From the NCBI GenBank assembly GCA_002449955.1, contig DJYD01000056.1, positions 1 through 35,242 of the forward strand: a DNA stretch of 35,242 bases, written 5' to 3'. How positions within the stretch are numbered: position 1 is the stretch's first letter; the number at the start of each line of letters is the position of its first letter. Below are positions 33,318 to 35,242 of this stretch, in pieces. The position numbers and the translations under genes were made by a program. The notes below the pieces were generated by a model. That model searched no databases, had not been told where the DNA came from, and saw only the letters and a program-made list of their open reading frames with translations. Source of the DNA: Lachnospiraceae bacterium UBA6987. GTDB lineage: Bacteria; Bacillota; Clostridia; Lachnospirales; Lachnospiraceae.

Positions 33318-34178
33318 TTATGCCTTCCGCAGCAGCTCCCGGAGCTGCAGCAGAAATACTTCTATTGTCACATCGGCATTGCCGTTTGCTTTTAGTCTCG
33401 CCTTCGCCTCCTGCAGCGAGGTAAAGCAGCGGTCTGCTTCCGCCCAGGAAAGGCGGTCTGCAAAGCCGGAAAGCAGCGTTTCCGCTTCAGGCACGCGGAG
33501 CTTTGTCCCGGCCTCCGCCTTGATCACCATCATATCCCGCAAAAGAAGCGTCATCAGCTCCAGCGCTTCCTCCGCCTGCATGCCGTCAGCCTTCAGGTCC
33601 GAAGCCGCCCGTGCAAGCTCTGAAGCATCCGCCGCGCGCAGGTGTCCGAGCAGCTGGAGCAGCCGTTCCCGTCCCGCATTTTCCGTGAGCTCCTCGCTAC
33701 CGCCTTCCTCCTCGCAGCGGAGCGTTACCAGGCGGGAAAGCACGGTCGGCAGAAAACGGTTCCGGTTGTCGGCAAGCAGAAAAATCATGCCGTAGGCAGG
33801 TGGCTCCTCGAGGGTTTTCAGGATGGCATTCTGTGCCTGCGGATTCATCTTGCCTGCATCTGGAACAATATAGATCTTCCTTGCCGAGCGGTAAGGCCTG
33901 ATCTCGATATCATCCACAAGCTGATGCCGGATCTCACTGACCGAAAGCGTATCGGGCTTTTCGTGGCTTACCGTTATGATATCCGGATGATTGCCCGAAA
34001 GCACTGCGCGGCAGCTTTCACAGGTTCCGCATGCCGTGCCCTTTTCGCAGAGCACGCGCTGTGCCGTGCGTCTGGCCGTTGCTGTCAGAAGGGCCTGGTC
34101 TTCTCCTTCGAGGAGAAAAGCATGTCCTAACTCGCCGCGTTCTTCAGCCGTCACGAAATACCGTTCCGCGCTGTTCAT
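33318..34178 (-). CDS. holB: DNA polymerase III delta' subunit-like clamp loader protein
   Basis: The 286-residue AAA+-fold protein begins with GHAFLLEGEDQALLTATARR, where an active ATPase would have a Walker A motif; its absence is normal for the delta' stator. A zinc module follows with C44, C50, C53 and C56 (CEKGTACGTCESC). DIEIRPYRSARKIYIVPDAGKM and NAILKTLEEPPAYGMIFLLAD match the delta'/gamma fold, and the SRC-like motif appears as LSRLVTLRC. It helps load the sliding clamp. Its start overlaps the guanylate-kinase-like stop by four bases. Context with ricT, the methyltransferase and rsmI confirms it. Confidence 0.92.
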   Translation of the reverse strand: MNSAERYFVTAEERGELGHAFLLEGEDQALLTATARRTAQRVLCEKGTACGTCESCRAVLSGNHPDIITVSHEKPDTLSVSEIRHQLVDDIEIRPYRSARKIYIVPDAGKMNPQAQNAILKTLEEPPAYGMIFLLADNRNRFLPTVLSRLVTLRCEEEGGSEELTENAGRERLLQLLGHLRAADASELARAASDLKADGMQAEEALELMTLLLRDMMVIKAEAGTKLRVPEAETLLSGFADRLSWAEADRCFTSLQEAKARLKANGNADVTIEVFLLQLRELLRKA

Positions 34179-34762
34179 GAAAGCTCCTTTTCTATCACAG
34201 CAGAAAGCTCATCCAGGCAGGCCGCAAAGTCGTTATTGACATACTTTTTCGGGAAATGAAACGCGGCCTGTTTTTCCGGGGAAAAATCCTCCTCATCCGC
34301 CAGAAATCTGCGGCACATCTCCGCATATTTCGGCTCAGCCTGGCTGCGCTCACGGGCGAGCGCCCGAAACAGCCTGAGCCCCGGCTCCACCTCAATATAC
34401 AACGGCATCACATGGTCCGCGCCGTAATAGCGCAGGGTCTGACCGTAGGATTCCAGCGTTCCTGCCATCAGGTAGGAATATTTCTCCAGCTCGATGGTTC
34501 CGTCATCGATCGTGGCATAGGTCCAGGGACCGTACACCGTATGATAGGTGCGCGACTCGATCACCAGGCCCGCCGCCTTTTTCTCTTCAAACACCTCCGG
34601 CGTGATAAAATGATAAGACTTATCCGGCGTTTCTCCGCTGCGGATGGGCCTTGTCGTATACATCACCAGTGTGCGAAGCTGCGGAAATCGCTGCGTGAGC
34701 TCGCCGAGCAGCCTGTCCTTGCCGGAGGCGCTCGGTCCGATCAGATAAAAGATTTTTCCCAT
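34175..34762 (-). CDS. Guanylate kinase-like protein
   Basis: Started at ATG 34762 behind AGAGG, the protein has 195 residues. MGKIFYLIGPSASGKD is a P-loop, and YTTRPIRSGETPDKSYHFIT is the GMP-binding signature of guanylate kinase (R38, R41, E44, Y50). The P-loop residue after Lys is Asp16 instead of Ser or Thr, which normally coordinates magnesium. I recall GKD-type P-loops in related clostridial proteins, but could not check this. It lies first in an operon with holB, at the place where Bacillus has thymidylate kinase tmk. It may be a divergent guanylate kinase or a kinase with another nucleotide substrate. The strong promoter at 34794-34822 drives it. Confidence 0.82.
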   Translation of the reverse strand: MGKIFYLIGPSASGKDRLLGELTQRFPQLRTLVMYTTRPIRSGETPDKSYHFITPEVFEEKKAAGLVIESRTYHTVYGPWTYATIDDGTIELEKYSYLMAGTLESYGQTLRYYGADHVMPLYIEVEPGLRLFRALARERSQAEPKYAEMCRRFLADEEDFSPEKQAAFHFPKKYVNNDFAACLDELSAVIEKELS

Positions 34763-34793
34763 GACGGAACCTCTTTTGCTGAAATTCCCATTT

Positions 34794-34822
34794 ATTATAC
34801 TTGTTTTCCCTCCATATGGCAA
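34794..34822 (-). promoter_or_regulatory. Promoter of the gmk-like/holB/ricT/rsmI operon
   Basis: Leftward TTGCCA (complement of 34817-34822), a 17-base spacer and a perfect TATAAT (complement of 34794-34799), about 31 bases before the start. It is near consensus, as expected for housekeeping genes. Confidence 0.85.
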
Positions 34823-34858
34823 ATATTTCTTCTTTTTTCGGGCAAAAACTGCTGAAAT

Positions 34859-34892
34859 AAAAAAGCCGGAAGAGATCTGCCTCCCGGTTTTT
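34859..34892 (-). terminator. Terminator of the tRNA transcript
   Basis: Leftward, CCGG plus GAG pair with CTC plus CCGG (34866-34869 with 34884-34887, and 34872-34874 with 34881-34883) with a two-base bulge, followed by six T (complement of 34859-34864). It lies between tRNA-Phe and the next promoter, the right place to end the tRNA transcript. Confidence 0.65.
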
Positions 34893-34924
34893 CTGGTGCC
34901 TTTCCGAAAAAAGAGTACAAAAAG

Positions 34925-34997
34925 TGCCCAGAACCGGAATCGAACCAGTGACACGAGGATTTTCAGTCCTCTGCTCTACCATCTGAGCTATCTGGGC
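34925..34997 (-). tRNA. tRNA-Phe (anticodon GAA)
   Basis: The 73-base gene folds into a full cloverleaf: acceptor GCCCAGA with TCTGGGC, D stem GCTC/GAGC, anticodon stem GAGGA/TCCTC with loop CTGAAAA (anticodon GAA), variable loop GTGTC, and T stem ACTGG/CCGGT with loop TTCGATT. The discriminator base is A, as usual for Phe. The next bases are CTT rather than CCA, so the 3' CCA must be added after transcription. Confidence 0.97.
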
Positions 34998-35008
34998 ACA
35001 AGAGTTTA

Positions 35009-35103
35009 TAACGTCTGGCCAGAGACCAGACGGACTTGAAAACCGGAAGCTTGCTTACAGGTTTTCAAGGAAGGATGGGATCCGGTTCGCGTTAAGCGAA
35101 CCG
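35009..35103. repeat. Cluster of inverted repeats in the tRNA spacer
   Basis: Three hairpins lie in a row. GTCTGG (35013-35018) pairs with CCAGAC (35026-35031). CTTGAAAACC (35035-35044) pairs with GGTTTTCAAG (35060-35069). CGGTTCGC (35083-35090) pairs with GCGAACCG (35096-35103). In addition TAACGTCTGGCC (35009-35020) is the exact reverse complement of segments at 35135-35146 and 35170-35181, so a long-range stem is possible. Confidence 0.8.
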
Positions 35104-35107
35104 CAGA

Positions 35108-35134
35108 CACGCAAAAATCTTTGATTTTTGCGTG
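35108..35134. repeat. Perfect 12-bp hairpin in the tRNA spacer
   Basis: CACGCAAAAATC (35108-35119) and GATTTTTGCGTG (35123-35134) pair perfectly around a TTT loop. The outer CACGC/GCGTG part recurs in smaller form at 35157-35169 and 35192-35204. Confidence 0.85.
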
Positions 35135-35205
35135 GGCCAGACGTTAGTCTGCTGAACACGCTTTGCGTGGGCCAGACGTTAGTCGGGCGGACACGTTTTG
35201 CGTGG
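35127..35205. repeat. 35-bp tandem repeat, two full units and a partial one
   Basis: A 23-base sequence at 35127-35149 is repeated exactly at 35162-35184, and its first nine bases (TTTGCGTGG) again at 35197-35205, giving a constant 35-base period. The 12-base linkers differ but both end in ACACG plus one base, which pairs with the next GCGTG. Each unit therefore contains a small CACG-CGTG hairpin. Confidence 0.85.
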
Positions 35206-35216
35206 TCCCATCTGAG

Positions 35217-35242
35217 TAGCGGGGGCAGGATTTGAACCTGCG
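35217..35242 (-). tRNA. tRNA gene, 3' part only (possibly initiator tRNA-Met)
   Basis: Read leftward, a T arm with stem GCAGG/CCTGC and loop TTCAAAT is followed by acceptor strand CCCCGCT and discriminator A. CCA is not encoded. The anticodon is beyond the window. The 3' sequence GCAGG-loop-CCTGCCCCCGC resembles bacterial initiator tRNA-Met, so that is my best guess, with an elongator tRNA starting AGCGGGG as the alternative. Confidence 0.75.

Noticed and set aside
35127..35205. CRISPR array
   Set aside because: The period is 35 bases with only 12-base linkers, two full copies and no cas genes. The linkers are too short to be spacers and keep a pairing end.

Overview
The window looks like chromosomal DNA of an anaerobic Firmicute of the Clostridia, probably Lachnospiraceae-like. 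This rests on AGGAGG-type ribosome binding sites, lipobox lipoproteins, DegV, RicT, an Rrf2/IscR regulator beside iscS-iscU, a ferredoxin-type aldo/keto reductase, a thioredoxin-reductase-like flavoprotein without normal NADPH motifs, and a tRNA gene with no encoded CCA. Placement below class is inference. I see no prophage, insertion sequence or CRISPR array. No stretch over 300 bases lacks a gene.

Left part (1-8.7 kb). The Fe-S cluster genes iscS and iscU (cut by the window edge) run leftward and diverge from an IscR-like regulator; the shared promoter region carries a duplicated operator. Beside them, also leftward, are an L-cysteine desulfidase-family protein, a 1282-residue lipoprotein with an InlB-like repeat and calcium-binding repeats, and glutamine synthetase.

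Middle (8.7-26.4 kb). A translationally coupled degV, ABC ATPase and very large coiled-coil FtsX-like permease are followed by a membrane-anchored carboxylesterase. Facing them are a cytoplasmic 5'-nucleotidase-like enzyme and a ferredoxin-type thioredoxin reductase candidate. A second ABC exporter pair follows, then a lipoprotein with a tyrosine-phosphatase active site coupled to a DUF523/TudS-like protein and an alanyl-tRNA editing protein, then an aldo/keto reductase with two Cys clusters, and a lipoprotein with a complete transglutaminase-type triad.

Right part (26.4-35.2 kb). gdhA, an ArsB/NhaD/SLC13-type transporter and dxr come first. Then comes a leftward housekeeping operon: guanylate-kinase-like protein, holB, ricT, a tRNA1(Val)-type methyltransferase and rsmI. 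It resembles the Bacillus tmk-holB-ricT-rsmI cluster with a guanylate-kinase-like protein in the tmk position. At the right edge a tRNA-Phe gene and the 3' part of a second tRNA flank a spacer full of inverted repeats and a 35-bp tandem repeat.

Two themes recur. One is sulfur and Fe-S metabolism: IscSU/IscR, cysteine desulfidase, DUF523, RicT, the AKR and the flavin reductase. The other is ammonia assimilation by GlnA and GdhA. The strongest candidates for new biology are the tRNA-spacer repeat array, the NADPH-site-degenerate thioredoxin reductase, the degV-exporter-esterase cluster, the dxr terminator buried in rsmI, and the duplicated Isc operator.
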